Source of the DNA: Mycolicibacillus parakoreensis | GTDB taxonomy: Bacteria > Actinomycetota > Actinomycetes > Mycobacteriales > Mycobacteriaceae | Assembly: GCF_022370835.2 (NCBI RefSeq) | Contig: NZ_CP092365.1 | Span: 2,976,001 to 3,040,000 of the forward strand | DNA: 64,000 bases | Direction of reading: 5' to 3' | Shown: one piece after another, positions 18,426-27,629 of the stretch | Layout: each line of letters opens with the position of its first letter | How positions within the stretch are numbered: the stretch's first letter is position 1 | Notes under the pieces: model-generated | Told to the model about the DNA's origin: nothing | Seen by the model: only the letters and a program-made list of their open reading frames with translations | The model's database searches: none | Position numbers and translations under genes: made by a program

Positions 18426-18737
18426 CTAGCCGCTCGGCGGCCGTCGTTGCGCGTCCGGGTGCCCGGCGTACCACCGTTCGGCGATGCGCCGTACCCGCCA
18501 GTGTTCGGCGATCACCCAGATCAACCCGACGGCCAACACCGCGAACCCGACGATCCCCACCGTCAGCCCCTGGCCGGTGTGACCGGTTCCGAACGCCGTC
18601 AACGATCCGGCGAACCCCACCAGGCCGATCGCCACCAAGGCGTAGCCCGGCCAATTCAGCACGTCGATGAGCGATTCACCGGCGAACTCCCGCGTCGTTC
18701 GCGCGTGGTCGATGGGATCATGAAACGTGCTGCCCAT
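18426..18737 (-). CDS. usfY: UsfY-like membrane protein
   Basis: A 103-residue protein that resembles UsfY of M. tuberculosis (Rv3288c), encoded next to usfX there: HDPIDHARTTREFAGESLID, then WPGYALVAIGLVGFAGSLTA, then a basic tail with RRIAERWYAGHP. It has two membrane helices (~30-50, ~57-78). Function is unknown. Here it is detached from rsbW-sigF by 11 kb and lies after lhr. ATG 18737 has GGGAG 5 nt upstream. Only a poor SigF-like site (TGTT-N15-GGGATG) is visible upstream. A SigF link therefore rests on homology rather than on sequence here. Confidence 0.75.
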   Translation of the reverse strand: MGSTFHDPIDHARTTREFAGESLIDVLNWPGYALVAIGLVGFAGSLTAFGTGHTGQGLTVGIVGFAVLAVGLIWVIAEHWRVRRIAERWYAGHPDAQRRPPSG

Positions 18738-18939
18738 GACATCTCCCTTTGTCGCAACCGAAGGTGATCCGCAGCCCGCATCCCGTCGGCGGGATGGGGA
18801 ACAAGACGGTCTCGGCGCGGACCTGGCCGGACCGCACGACCGGGGTGGTCGGCGGGCAAGCGCTCACGCTGGCATCGCATGCTGACCTCGTGTTTCCAGG
18901 ATCGGCCGCCGCCGACGCGACGTCAAGTGCGCCCGCCGG

Positions 18940-19863
18940 TCAATCGGGCGTGTGGGCGACGGCGATCTGTGCGGCCAGCCCGGCGTTGTCGGCGATGAGT
19001 TGACGGTTGACCGCCACACTGCGCCCGCCGGAGAGTTCCTCGACGAGATTCAGCACCGCGGGGGTGATTGCCGAGCCCACGATCCCCTCCCGCTGCACCC
19101 GGCGCACCGCCTCCTCGAGCAGCGAGTCGGGATCGGATTGCGGGTCCAGTTCGGGATCGGGTCCACGCCCCAGCAGCAGACCCGTGCCCACGAGTCGCCA
19201 GTGGGTTGCCGCGATCCGGGCCGCCTCGCCGGGGTCGTCGACTCGAGCCGACACCGCCGGCCCACCGCCGCGGACGTAGAACAGCGGCACGGTCTCGGTG
19301 CGCCAGCCGAGCACGGGCACATTGAGCGTCTCCAACACCTCCGCGGTGGCCGGGACGTCGAGAATCGATTTCACGCCGGAACACACCACCATCGCCGGGG
19401 TGCGGGCCAACTGCGCCAGGTCACCGGAGATGTCGAGGGTGTCCGCGAAGCCCCGGTGCACCCCACCGACGCCGCCGGTGGCCATGAACTCGATCCCGAG
19501 CAGGCCGCAGACCGCCAGCGTGCCCCCGACGGTGGTCGAGCCCAGTGCCCGGTGCACCACGCACGCGGCGATGTCGCGGGCCCCGACCTTGCGCACCGCC
19601 GACCCGCGCTCGGCGAACCGGGCGAGGTCGGCCGCGGACAGCCCGGCCCGGATCGCCCCATCGGCGATGCCCACGGTGCACGGCACCGCCCCGGCGGCGC
19701 GCACCCGCCGTTCCGCGTCCTGCGCGGCGAGCAGACCCTGTCCCCGGGAGAACCCGTGCGAGACCAGGGTGGTCTCCAAGGCGACCACCGGACGGCCCGC
19801 CGCCAACGCGTCGCGTACTTCCTCGTCTACCCGCAGCTCAGCACCGGTTGACCAAGCCATCAT
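18940..19863 (-). CDS. psuG: Pseudouridine-5'-phosphate glycosidase PsuG
   Basis: A 307-residue enzyme that cleaves pseudouridine 5'-phosphate to uracil and ribose 5-phosphate. Family signatures are VALETTLVSHGFSRGQGL near residue 27, KVGARDIAACV with the catalytic Lys at about 92, EFMATGGVGGVHRG, VVCSGVKSILDV with the second conserved Lys, and NRQLIADNAGLAAQIAVAH at the end. The length is typical. No PsuK pseudouridine kinase gene is adjacent, so its substrate must come from elsewhere or a distant kinase. A pseudouridine synthase gene lies 0.9 kb away, but it acts on RNA and is not a direct partner. The start MMAW has no clear Shine-Dalgarno. Confidence 0.92.
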   Translation of the reverse strand: MMAWSTGAELRVDEEVRDALAAGRPVVALETTLVSHGFSRGQGLLAAQDAERRVRAAGAVPCTVGIADGAIRAGLSAADLARFAERGSAVRKVGARDIAACVVHRALGSTTVGGTLAVCGLLGIEFMATGGVGGVHRGFADTLDISGDLAQLARTPAMVVCSGVKSILDVPATAEVLETLNVPVLGWRTETVPLFYVRGGGPAVSARVDDPGEAARIAATHWRLVGTGLLLGRGPDPELDPQSDPDSLLEEAVRRVQREGIVGSAITPAVLNLVEELSGGRSVAVNRQLIADNAGLAAQIAVAHTPD

Positions 19864-19916
19864 CGCAGCGTAACCGCCGCGATCGCCGCGCCGTCGGTGC
19901 CCACCCGCTAGCCCGG

Positions 19917-19922
19917 TAGGCT
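19917..19922 (+). promoter_or_regulatory. Putative -10 element of nei
   Basis: TAGGCT 9 nt before the ATG at 19932, fitting the mycobacterial TANNNT -10. Transcription would start within 2-3 nt of the codon, so the mRNA would be leaderless or nearly so. No Shine-Dalgarno is visible. Confidence 0.5.
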
Positions 19923-19931
19923 CGATGCGTC

Positions 19932-20687
19932 ATGCCCGAAGGCGACACCGTTTGGCACACCGCGGCCGTCCTGCGCGACGCCCTGGTCGGCCATACCGTC
20001 ACCGGTTGCGACGTCCGCGTTCCGCGTTTCGCCGCGGTGGACGTGACCGGGCGCGTCGTCGACGCGGTAGCAAGCCGCGGCAAGCATCTGTTCGTGCGGG
20101 TGGGGCCGGCGAGTTTCCACGCGCACCTGAAGATGGAGGGCAGCTGGCGGGTGACGGCGCGCACACCGCGCACCGATCATCGTGTGCGGATCATCTTGTC
20201 CGCGGGCGGTGTTCACGCCGTCGGTGTCGACCTGGGGCTGCTGGAGGTCCTCGACCGCGACACCGATGTCGAGGCGGTATCGCACCTGGGTCCCGATCTG
20301 CTCGGCGACGACTGGGACCCGCAGGTGGCCGTGCGCAACCTGGTGGCCGACCCGCTGCGGCCGCTGTCGCAGACCCTGCTCGATCAGACCGTGATCGCCG
20401 GCATCGGCAACGTCTACAGCAACGAATTGTGTTTTCTGCGCGGTATCGACCCCTCGGCGCCGGTCTCGCGCGAAACCGACCCGCTGCGGCTGGTGTCGCA
20501 GGCCCACCGGCTGTTGTGGGCCAACCGGTCGCGGTGGTCGCGCTGCACCACCGGCGACACCCGGCGGGGCAGGCGGCTGTGGGTGTACGGCCGGACGGGT
20601 CTGCCCTGCCGGCGCTGCGGGACGCTCCTGGACTCCGCCGACGCCGGCGGGCGGATCAACGTCTGGTGCGGTCACTGCCAGCGGTGA
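19932..20687 (+). CDS. nei: Endonuclease VIII-like DNA glycosylase (Nei)
   Basis: A 251-residue Fpg/Nei family base-excision repair enzyme. The mature N terminus PEGD(T) provides the catalytic Pro2-Glu3, Lys51 (SRGKHLF) is the conserved catalytic Lys, and the helix-two-turn-helix is [20 protein letters not shown]. The C-terminal zinc finger has Cys at about 226, 229, 246 and 249. It removes oxidised bases and nicks abasic sites. The ortholog is M. tuberculosis Rv3297. It is convergent with the pseudouridine synthase gene. In the usual mycobacterial order it directly follows lhr; here usfY and psuG intervene. Confidence 0.93.
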   Translation: MPEGDTVWHTAAVLRDALVGHTVTGCDVRVPRFAAVDVTGRVVDAVASRGKHLFVRVGPASFHAHLKMEGSWRVTARTPRTDHRVRIILSAGGVHAVGVDLGLLEVLDRDTDVEAVSHLGPDLLGDDWDPQVAVRNLVADPLRPLSQTLLDQTVIAGIGNVYSNELCFLRGIDPSAPVSRETDPLRLVSQAHRLLWANRSRWSRCTTGDTRRGRRLWVYGRTGLPCRRCGTLLDSADAGGRINVWCGHCQR

Positions 20688-20749
20688 GCCGCGCGTCGCG
20701 AACTCGACGGTGTTTCCGCCGGCGAGCGGCGTGGTTCGGGGCGCGGGCC

Positions 20750-21631
20750 TCAGCCGCGGCACCGGGGGAGGACCCGCTCGCTGACGAACCGGCGCGGCCG
20801 ACCGGTGAGCGGATCGTCGAACTCCAGAGTGTGGGCGAGAAGCTGCAGCGGGCTGGTGAAGTCGTCGTCGGCGACCTCGATGATCGCCGGATACAGCGGG
20901 TCTCCGGTGATCGGCAATCCGATCGAGGTCAGGTGGACCCGCAGCTGGTGGGTGCGGCCGGTGACCGGCTGCAGCCGGTAGCATCCGCCACCGACGTCGT
21001 GCACCCGCGTCTCGGCGTTGGGTTCGCCGTGCTCCTCGACGGCCTGCAGTCGGCCGCGACGTTTGATGATCCGGCTGCGCAGCACCGCGGGCAGGGCGCG
21101 GGTCGGGGTCCCCGCGGAGTGCGCCAGATAGGTCTTGCGCACCTGTGCGCCGGCGAACAGCGACTGGTAGGCGCCGCGGACCTCCCGGCGGGTGGTGAAC
21201 ACCAGCACCCCGGCGGTGAGCCGGTCCAGTCGGTGTGCCGGTGCCAGCTCGGGCATCTCAAGTGCGCGACGCAACCGCACCAGCGCGGTCTCGGTGACGT
21301 GGCGCCCGCGCGGCATGGTGGCCAGGAAATGCGGCTTGTCGACGACCACCAGATCGCGGTCGCGGTGCAGCACCGGCAGCGGGAACGGCACGGGCACCTC
21401 GTCGGGCAGGTCGCGGTAGAGGAACACCACACTGCCGGCGGCCATCTCGGTCGTCTCGTCGACCACGGTGCCGTCGGCGCAGACCACTTCCCCGGCCGCC
21501 ACTTTCGCCGCGACCCGGTCGCCGAAGCGGGTGCGCAACTCGGCGGCGACCGGACCGCCGTGCACCCGCAGCCGTGCCGGATCCACACCGTCGCGCACCG
21601 GCAGCGGGGCGTCGCGGCGCCGCCGGCTCAC
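20750..21631 (-). CDS. RluA/RluD-family RNA pseudouridine synthase
   Basis: A 293-residue enzyme that isomerises uridine to pseudouridine in RNA. The catalytic Asp is D136 in APAHRLDRLTAG, followed by the RluA-type motifs GAYQSLF and LQPVTGRTHQLRVHL near residue 230. The ortholog is Rv3300c; the target RNA is not known. The GTG start at 21631 overlaps the glpD stop as GTGA, so it is coupled to glpD; the open frame to 21790 runs antiparallel-coded inside glpD and lacks family similarity. A partial S4-like segment precedes the catalytic domain. Confidence 0.88.
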   Translation of the reverse strand: MSRRRRDAPLPVRDGVDPARLRVHGGPVAAELRTRFGDRVAAKVAAGEVVCADGTVVDETTEMAAGSVVFLYRDLPDEVPVPFPLPVLHRDRDLVVVDKPHFLATMPRGRHVTETALVRLRRALEMPELAPAHRLDRLTAGVLVFTTRREVRGAYQSLFAGAQVRKTYLAHSAGTPTRALPAVLRSRIIKRRGRLQAVEEHGEPNAETRVHDVGGGCYRLQPVTGRTHQLRVHLTSIGLPITGDPLYPAIIEVADDDFTSPLQLLAHTLEFDDPLTGRPRRFVSERVLPRCRG

Positions 21632-23373
21632 TCCAGCGGCACCGGTTCGAGGATCTCGCTGCGCACCTCCGGCGCCGAGATCCGCAACGCGTCGGCCGAC
21701 GCGTCGTCGGGTTGGGTCTGGGAGAGCACCTCGGCCTCGACCCGGGCGACGTAGCTGGCGACCTCGGCCGCGGTGTCGGACCGCGACCACCCCAGCACCG
21801 GGGCGACCAACTCGGCGACCTCGCGGGCGCAGTCCACACCGCGGTGCGGGTATTCGATCGAGATCCGCATCCGGCGGGTCAGGATGTCCTCGAGGTGCAT
21901 CGCCCCCTCGGCGACCGCGGCGTACACCGCCTCCACCTTGAGATAGATCGGGGCGGCAGCGATCGGTTCCAGCAGGTCGGCGTCGTCGGCGGCCAGATCG
22001 AGCACCTCGTGGATGAGCGCGCCGTAGCGGTCCAGCAGGTGGCGCACCCGGTAGGGGTGCAGCCCCTGGGCGGCACCGACATGTTCGGCCTGGTTGACCA
22101 GCGCGAAGTAGCCGTCGGCGCCCAGCAGGGGCACCTTCTCGGTGATCGAGGGCGCCACCCGCGCCGGGATGTATTCGGCGGCCGCGTCGATCGCGTCGGC
22201 ACCCATGACCCGGTAGGTGGTGTACTTGCCGCCGGCGATGGCCACCAGACCCGGTGCGGGCACCGCCACCGCGTGCTCACGGGAGAGCTTGGAGGTGTCG
22301 TCGCTCTCCCCGGCCAGCAGCGGGCGCAGACCCGCGTACACCCCGTCGATGTCGTTGTGGGTCAACGGGGTGACCAGCACGGTGTTGACATGCGCCAGGA
22401 TGTAGTCGATGTCGGCCTTGGTCGCCGCCGGGTGGGCCAGGTCCAGGTTCCACTCGGTGTCGGTGGTGCCGATGATCCAGTGGGTGCCCCACGGGATCAC
22501 GAACAGCACCGACTTCTCGGTGCGCAGGATGATCGCCGCCTCCGACACGATCCGGTCGCGCGGCACCACGATGTGCACCCCCTTGGAGGCCCGCACGTGG
22601 AAACGCCCGCGCTGCTTGGACAGCGCTTGGATCTCGTCGGTCCACACCCCGGTGGCGTTGACCACCACATGGCCGTGCACCTCGGTGGTGGCGCCGGTCT
22701 CGGAGTCGCGCACCCCCACCCCGGTCACCCGGTCCCCCTCGCGCAGCAACGACACCACCTGGGTCGAGGTACGCACCACCGCACCGTAGTGGGCGGCGGT
22801 GCGGGCCACGGTCATCGTGTGCCGAGCATCGTCGACAACGGTGTCGTAGTAACGGATCCCGCCGATCAGCGAGCTGCGTTTGAGTCCGGGGCTGAGCCGC
22901 AACGCCCCGGCCCGCGTCAGGTGATGTTGCGGCGGCACCGATTTGGCACCACCCAGTTGGTCGTAGAGGAAGATGCCGGCGGCGACGTAGGGCCGTTCCC
23001 ACCACCGTTTGGTCAACGGGTACAAAAACGGCAACGGCTTGACCAGATGCGGCGCCAGCGTGGTCAACGACAGTTCCCGCTCGTGCAGCGCCTCGCGCAC
23101 CAGCCCGAACTCGAGTTGCTCGAGATAGCGCAGCCCACCGTGAAACATCTTCGACGACCGGCTCGAGGTGCCGGCCGCGAAGTCACGGGCTTCGATCAGC
23201 GCCACCGTCAGCCCACGGGTGGCGGCGTCGAGCGCGCAGCCGGCGCCGACGACGCCCCCGCCGATGACCACCACGTCGAACTGTTCGCTGCCCAACCGCC
23301 GGAAGGCCGCCGCGCGGTAGTCGGGGCCCAGCATCGAGTTCGGCAGGTTCTGGTCGTGGGCCGGGTCGCTCAC
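21628..23373 (-). CDS. glpD: Aerobic glycerol-3-phosphate dehydrogenase
   Basis: A 581-residue FAD enzyme that oxidises sn-glycerol 3-phosphate to dihydroxyacetone phosphate and passes electrons to the quinone pool at the inner membrane. The FAD-binding GGGVVGAG is at 38-45, followed by the acidic end of beta-2 (ALIEARDFAAGTSSRSSKMF). The family segment HGGLRYLEQ and the C-terminal DAO_C domain (from about 400) are present. It corresponds to GlpD2 (Rv3302c). GTG start 23373 has AAGGAG 8 nt upstream. It is first in an operon with the pseudouridine synthase gene. Confidence 0.95.
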   Translation of the reverse strand: MSDPAHDQNLPNSMLGPDYRAAAFRRLGSEQFDVVVIGGGVVGAGCALDAATRGLTVALIEARDFAAGTSSRSSKMFHGGLRYLEQLEFGLVREALHERELSLTTLAPHLVKPLPFLYPLTKRWWERPYVAAGIFLYDQLGGAKSVPPQHHLTRAGALRLSPGLKRSSLIGGIRYYDTVVDDARHTMTVARTAAHYGAVVRTSTQVVSLLREGDRVTGVGVRDSETGATTEVHGHVVVNATGVWTDEIQALSKQRGRFHVRASKGVHIVVPRDRIVSEAAIILRTEKSVLFVIPWGTHWIIGTTDTEWNLDLAHPAATKADIDYILAHVNTVLVTPLTHNDIDGVYAGLRPLLAGESDDTSKLSREHAVAVPAPGLVAIAGGKYTTYRVMGADAIDAAAEYIPARVAPSITEKVPLLGADGYFALVNQAEHVGAAQGLHPYRVRHLLDRYGALIHEVLDLAADDADLLEPIAAAPIYLKVEAVYAAVAEGAMHLEDILTRRMRISIEYPHRGVDCAREVAELVAPVLGWSRSDTAAEVASYVARVEAEVLSQTQPDDASADALRISAPEVRSEILEPVPLE

Positions 23374-23520
23374 TGTGCGGCTCCTTTTGGCTACTCACCG
23401 GTAGACATTTCTCACCTGCAGATTACGTGCCGCGGCGGCATTCGTGAGGCAGGCAGGCCGCGCCCCCACCGGGGTTTTCGGGCCGTCTTCCCACCGTGGT
23501 GACACCTTCGGCGCCGCGCC

Positions 23521-24936
23521 TCAGTCCAGGTCGTCGTGGGTCATCAGCCGGCGGGCCGCCTCGGTGATCGATCCCGACAGCGACGGATACACCGACAGCG
23601 TCTGGGCCAGGTCGGCGACCGTGATGCGGTTCTGCACCGCCAACGCGATCGGCAAGATGAGCTCCGAGGCGATCGGGGCGACCACCACCCCACCGATCAC
23701 CACACCGGTGGCCGGGCGGCAGAACACCTTGACGAAACCGCGTTTGAGCTGGGACATCTTGGCGCGCGGGTTGGTGCGCAGCGGCAGCATGATGGTGCGC
23801 GCGGGCACCGTGCCGTCGTCGATGGCGGCCTGCGGCACCCCGACGGCAGCGATCTCGGGGCGGGTGAACACCGCCGCGGCCACCGTGCGCAACCGGATCG
23901 GTGTGACTCCCTCCCCGAGCGCGTGATACATCGCGATGCGGCCCTGCATCGCGGCCACCGACGCCAGCGGCAGCAGCCCGGTGCAGTCCCCGGCGGCGTA
24001 GATGCCGGCCACCGAGGTGCGCGACACCCGGTCGACCTGGAGATAGCCGCCGCGGGCCAACTCGACCCCGACGCGATCGAGGCCCAAGCCGTCGGTGTTG
24101 GGCACCGAGCCGACCGTCATCAGCGCGTGGCTGCCCGCCACGGTGCGCCCGTCGGTCATGGTGACCAGCACCCCGGTGTCGGTGGCGGTGACCGACTCGG
24201 CGCGGGCGTGTTTGATCAGGGTGACCCCGCGTTCGGCGAAGGAGTCCTCCAACACCAGCGCCGCGTCGTGGTCCTCATGCGGCAGGACCCGGTCGCGGCT
24301 GGCCACCACCGTGACCTTGACCCCCAGCTCGGTGTAGGCGTGGACGAACTCCGCCCCGGTGACCCCGGAGCCCACCACGACCAGATGGTCGGGGAACGCG
24401 TCGAGGTCGTAGAGCTGGCGCCAGGTCAGGATGCGCTGCCCGTCGGGTTCGGCGCCGGGCAGGATGCGCGGGGTGCCGCCGGTCGCGATGAGCACCACGT
24501 CGGCCTCCAGCGTCCGTTCGGTGCCGTCGGCGGCGGTCGCCTTGATCCGGTGGTGGGCCAACCCGGGCGTGCGGTCGATGAGCTCGCCGCGCCCGGCGAT
24601 CACCTCGACGCCCTCCTTGACCAGCTGCTCGACGATGTCGGCCGACTGCGCCGCGGCCAGTGATTTCACCCGGTTGTGGATCTGGGCCAGCGAGATCCTG
24701 GCGGTGTCGATGTCGACGCCGATCCCCAGATCGGGGGCACGGCGCAGCTCGGTGCGCACCCCGGTGGAGGCGATGAACGTTTTCGACGGGACACAGTCCC
24801 ACAGCACGCAGGAGCCGCCGATCCCCGCGGCGTCGACGACCGTGACCTGCACCGCCTCCCGGCCGTGGGCCGCGGCCACCAGAGCCGCCTCGTAGCCGGC
24901 CGGGCCGCCACCGATGATGACAATGCGGGTCGTCAC
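23521..24936 (-). CDS. lpdA: LpdA, flavoprotein disulfide reductase-like NAD(P)H:quinone reductase
   Basis: A 471-residue FAD/NAD(P) two-Rossmann protein of the lipoamide dehydrogenase fold: IIGGGPAGYEAALVA at 7-21, GGSCVLWDCVPSKTF with C43 and C48, and VVVGSGVTGAEFVHAY for NAD(P). The C-terminal catalytic dyad HPxxxE of true disulfide reductases is replaced by Y450-P-S-L-S-G455, so it should not reduce lipoamide. The M. tuberculosis ortholog Rv3303c (LpdA) is described as an NAD(P)H:quinone reductase linked to oxidative-stress defence. GTG 24936 begins the Rossmann motif; the open frame to 25467 is antisense to the GGCT gene. Confidence 0.92.
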   Translation of the reverse strand: MTTRIVIIGGGPAGYEAALVAAAHGREAVQVTVVDAAGIGGSCVLWDCVPSKTFIASTGVRTELRRAPDLGIGVDIDTARISLAQIHNRVKSLAAAQSADIVEQLVKEGVEVIAGRGELIDRTPGLAHHRIKATAADGTERTLEADVVLIATGGTPRILPGAEPDGQRILTWRQLYDLDAFPDHLVVVGSGVTGAEFVHAYTELGVKVTVVASRDRVLPHEDHDAALVLEDSFAERGVTLIKHARAESVTATDTGVLVTMTDGRTVAGSHALMTVGSVPNTDGLGLDRVGVELARGGYLQVDRVSRTSVAGIYAAGDCTGLLPLASVAAMQGRIAMYHALGEGVTPIRLRTVAAAVFTRPEIAAVGVPQAAIDDGTVPARTIMLPLRTNPRAKMSQLKRGFVKVFCRPATGVVIGGVVVAPIASELILPIALAVQNRITVADLAQTLSVYPSLSGSITEAARRLMTHDDLD

Positions 24937-25017
24937 ACGCTCCAACCTATCGGCCCCGGTCCGGCGTGCGCCGCGCCGCCCGAGGTCGGGGGCGTCTGTC
25001 CGGGGTTGCGGGCCGTT

Positions 25018-25023
25018 TAAGAT
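25018..25023 (+). promoter_or_regulatory. Putative -10 element of the GGCT gene
   Basis: TAAGAT, 6 nt before the GTG at 25030. This would give a leaderless transcript starting at the GTG. No Shine-Dalgarno is present. Confidence 0.55.
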
Positions 25024-25029
25024 CTGCCT

Positions 25030-25515
25030 GTGCCGCTCTACGCCGCCTACGGGTCGAACATGCATCCAGATCAGATGCTGGAACGCGCCCCGCACTCGCC
25101 GATGGCCGGCACCGGCTGGCTGCACGGCTGGCGGCTGACCTTCGGCGGGGAGGACATCGGCTGGGAGGGGGCGCTGGCCACCATCGTCCAGGACCCCGGC
25201 TCCCGGGTGTTCGTCGTGCTCTACGACATGACGCCCCCCGATGAAGCCAACCTGGACCGCTGGGAGGGCTCCGAGCTGGGCATCCACAAAAAGATCCGCT
25301 GCCGGGTGGACCGGGCCACCGGGTTCTCCGCCGACGTCACCCCCGACCCGGTGCTGGCCTGGCTGTATGTGGTCGACGCCTGGGAGGGCGGGCTGCCGTC
25401 GGCGCGCTACCTGGGGGTGATGGCCGACGCCGCCGAGATCGCCGGGGCACCCGAGCAGTACGTCCACGACCTGCGAACCCGACCGGCCCGCAACATCGGC
25501 CCGGGCACCGGGTAG
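25030..25515 (+). CDS. Gamma-glutamylcyclotransferase-fold protein
   Basis: A 161-residue protein of the GGCT-like superfamily. The phosphate/substrate loop YGSN is at residues 7-10 (PLYAAYGSNMHPDQM), and the general-acid Glu of the family is probably in EGSELGIHKKIRCRV. The ortholog is Rv3304. Members cleave gamma-glutamyl or related amide bonds with cyclisation, but the substrate here is unknown. The gene is divergent from lpdA and convergent with amiA. The GTG start fits a leaderless transcript (-10 at 25018). Confidence 0.82.
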   Translation: MPLYAAYGSNMHPDQMLERAPHSPMAGTGWLHGWRLTFGGEDIGWEGALATIVQDPGSRVFVVLYDMTPPDEANLDRWEGSELGIHKKIRCRVDRATGFSADVTPDPVLAWLYVVDAWEGGLPSARYLGVMADAAEIAGAPEQYVHDLRTRPARNIGPGTG

Positions 25516-25528
25516 CGCGCGACGCGCG

Positions 25529-26698
25529 TCAAAACGCCGCGGACTGCTCGATGATGTTCACCAGCGTGCGCATCCCCACCGCCAGGGCCCGCTCGTCGAG
25601 GTCGAAGTTCGGCTGGTGCAGGTCCAGCTGCGGTCCGTGCCCCGACCACACCCCGAGGCGCGCCATCGCGCCGGGCACCTGTTCGAGATACCAGGAGAAG
25701 TCCTCCCCACCGCCGGACTGGCGGGTGTCGGCGAGCACGTCGGGCCCGACCGCCTCGATGGCGTGGGTGAGGATGCGGGTGGAGATCTCCTCGTTGACCA
25801 CCGGCGGCACCCCCCGGCGGTAGTGCAGGGTGTGGTCGACGTTCAGCGGTGCCAGCAGCGCCTCGACCGCCTGCTCGACCAGCCCCTGCATCCGCAGCCA
25901 GCTGTCGCGGTCGGCGGTGCGCACGGTGCCGGCCAGCGACCCCGTCTGCGGGATGGCGTTGGGGGCCGATCCGGCGTTGACCGCGCCCCAGACCATCACC
26001 GTGCTGTCGCGCGGGTCGACCCGGCGCGACAACACCCCGGGCAACCCGGTGATCAGGGTGCCCAGCGCGTAGACCAGGTCGCCGGTCAGGTGCGGTCGCG
26101 AGGTGTGCCCGCCCGGCGAGGACACGATGAGCTCCAACGTGTCGGCGGCGGAGGTGATCGGCCCCGGCGTGGTGGCGACCAGCCCGGCCTGCAGCCGCGG
26201 GTCGCAGTGCAGCGCAAAGATCCGCGACACCCCGACCAGCGCGCCCGCCGCGATCGCGTCGAGTGCCCCGCCCGGCATCAATTCCTCGGCGGCCTGGAAG
26301 ATCAGCCGCACCGACACCGGCAGGTCGGGCACCGCCGCCAATGCCTGGGCGACACCGAGCAGCATCGCGGTGTGCGCGTCGTGGCCGCAGGAGTGGGCGA
26401 CACCGGCCACCGTCGAGGCATACGGCGCGCCGGTCTGCTCGGTCATCGGCAGGGCGTCGATATCGGCGCGCAGCGCGATGCGGGTCCGATGTTCCGGGCC
26501 GAAATCACAGGTCAACCCGGTTCCGGCGGGCAGAATCTTCGGGTTGAGGCCGACATCGGCCAGGCGTTGGGCGATGAACGCGGTGGTGGCGTGTTCCTGG
26601 CGGCTCAGCTCCGGGTGGCGGTGCAGATGCCGCCGCCAGGCCACCAGGTCGTCGACGTTGGCGGCCAGCCAGGACTCGGCGATGTGGCCGAGGTTCAT
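25529..26698 (-). CDS. amiA1: M20D-family amidohydrolase (AmiA1-like)
   Basis: A 389-residue metal-dependent amidohydrolase, the same length as AmiA1 (Rv3305c). Metal/catalytic motifs are RADIDALPM (D80), [10 protein letters not shown] (C104, H106), [10 protein letters not shown] (E138, E139) and the late metal His in DLHQPNF. The dimerisation 'lid' domain follows the Ser-Pro-Gly-Gly-His segment. The family hydrolyses N-acyl or N-carbamoyl amino acids, or indole-3-acetyl conjugates; the substrate is unknown. M. tuberculosis has a second paralog, AmiB1 (Rv3306c), upstream; here that gene is missing and deoD follows directly. The ATG at 26698 lacks a clear Shine-Dalgarno. Confidence 0.88.
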   Translation of the reverse strand: MNLGHIAESWLAANVDDLVAWRRHLHRHPELSRQEHATTAFIAQRLADVGLNPKILPAGTGLTCDFGPEHRTRIALRADIDALPMTEQTGAPYASTVAGVAHSCGHDAHTAMLLGVAQALAAVPDLPVSVRLIFQAAEELMPGGALDAIAAGALVGVSRIFALHCDPRLQAGLVATTPGPITSAADTLELIVSSPGGHTSRPHLTGDLVYALGTLITGLPGVLSRRVDPRDSTVMVWGAVNAGSAPNAIPQTGSLAGTVRTADRDSWLRMQGLVEQAVEALLAPLNVDHTLHYRRGVPPVVNEEISTRILTHAIEAVGPDVLADTRQSGGGEDFSWYLEQVPGAMARLGVWSGHGPQLDLHQPNFDLDERALAVGMRTLVNIIEQSAAF

Positions 26699-26808
26699 GT
26701 CGTCGCGCCCGGTCGGGGGGCGCCCTCGACGTGCGCCGACGCGGGGCAGGTGGGCATTGCCGACATGGCCGCAGTATCTCACCGCCCGCATCGATGCCGC
26801 CCAGCGGC

Positions 26809-26814
26809 TAGAGT
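26809..26814 (+). promoter_or_regulatory. Putative -10 element of the deoD-pmmB operon
   Basis: TAGAGT, 8 nt before the GTG at 26823; predicts a leaderless transcript. Confidence 0.5.
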
Positions 26815-26822
26815 CCGCTGAT

Positions 26823-27629
26823 GTGATCGATCCGGCGAACGACCCCACCACGACGGCCCAATTGGCCGCGCATGCCCTGGCCGAACGCACCGGGGTTGGC
26901 GCCCATGACGTCGCGGTCGTGCTGGGCTCCGGGTGGGCCCCGGCGGCCGAGGCGCTGGGCACCCCGACCACGGTGATCCCGATGGCCGAGCTGCCGGGGT
27001 TTCTGACCCCGCGCGCGGCGGGGCACGGCGGGCAGTTGTTGTCGATCCCGGTCGGCTCACGCCGGGTGCTGGCGCTGATCGGACGGGTGCACGCCTACGA
27101 GGGCCATGAGCTGCGCGATGTGGTGCACCCGGTGCGCACCGCCGTCGCCAGCGGGGTCCGCACCGTCGTGCTCACCAACGCCGCCGGCGGGCTGCGCGCG
27201 GACATGACCGTCGGCCAACCGGTGCTGATCAACGACCATCTCAACCTCACCGGCCGCTCCCCGCTGGTCGGCCCCCACTTCGTCGACCTCGTCGACGCCT
27301 ATGCGCCGCGGTTGCGGGCACTGGCAAAGGAGGTGGACCCTTCCCTGGCCGAGGGGGTCTACGCCGGGATGGCGGGCCCGCAGTACGAGACTCCCGCCGA
27401 GATCGCGATGCTGCGGGTGCTCGGGGCCGACCTGGTGGGCATGTCGACGGTGCACGAGACGGTCGCGGCCCGCGCGGCCGGGGCGCAGGTCCTGGCGGTG
27501 TCGCTGGTGACGAATCTGGCCGCCGGGATCACCGGGGCACCGCTGAGCCACGCCGAGGTGTTGGAGGCCGGGCGGGCGTCGGCCGCGCGGATGGGCGCGC
27601 TGCTCGCCGAGGTGATCACCCGGCTGTGA
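26823..27629 (+). CDS. deoD: Purine nucleoside phosphorylase
   Basis: A 268-residue trimeric-type purine nucleoside phosphorylase, the length of M. tuberculosis Rv3307 (also called PunA). It splits inosine and guanosine (and deoxy forms) with phosphate to base plus (deoxy)ribose 1-phosphate. Signatures are [14 protein letters not shown] (phosphate loop), [37 protein letters not shown] with the purine-site Glu, and [13 protein letters not shown] with the base-recognising Asn. The GTG start fits a leaderless transcript. Its stop overlaps pmmB as GTGA, so the two are one unit. Confidence 0.93.
   Translation: MIDPANDPTTTAQLAAHALAERTGVGAHDVAVVLGSGWAPAAEALGTPTTVIPMAELPGFLTPRAAGHGGQLLSIPVGSRRVLALIGRVHAYEGHELRDVVHPVRTAVASGVRTVVLTNAAGGLRADMTVGQPVLINDHLNLTGRSPLVGPHFVDLVDAYAPRLRALAKEVDPSLAEGVYAGMAGPQYETPAEIAMLRVLGADLVGMSTVHETVAARAAGAQVLAVSLVTNLAAGITGAPLSHAEVLEAGRASAARMGALLAEVITRL

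Noticed and set aside
18788..18812. SigF promoter of usfY (TGTT-N15-GGGATG, minus)
   Set aside because: Both elements deviate at conserved bases; it was mentioned only as weak and not called as a feature.
25529..26971. 480-residue version of the AmiA1-like protein
   Set aside because: The extra N-terminal residues derive from sequence antisense to deoD and its promoter, and the 389-residue form equals the family length.
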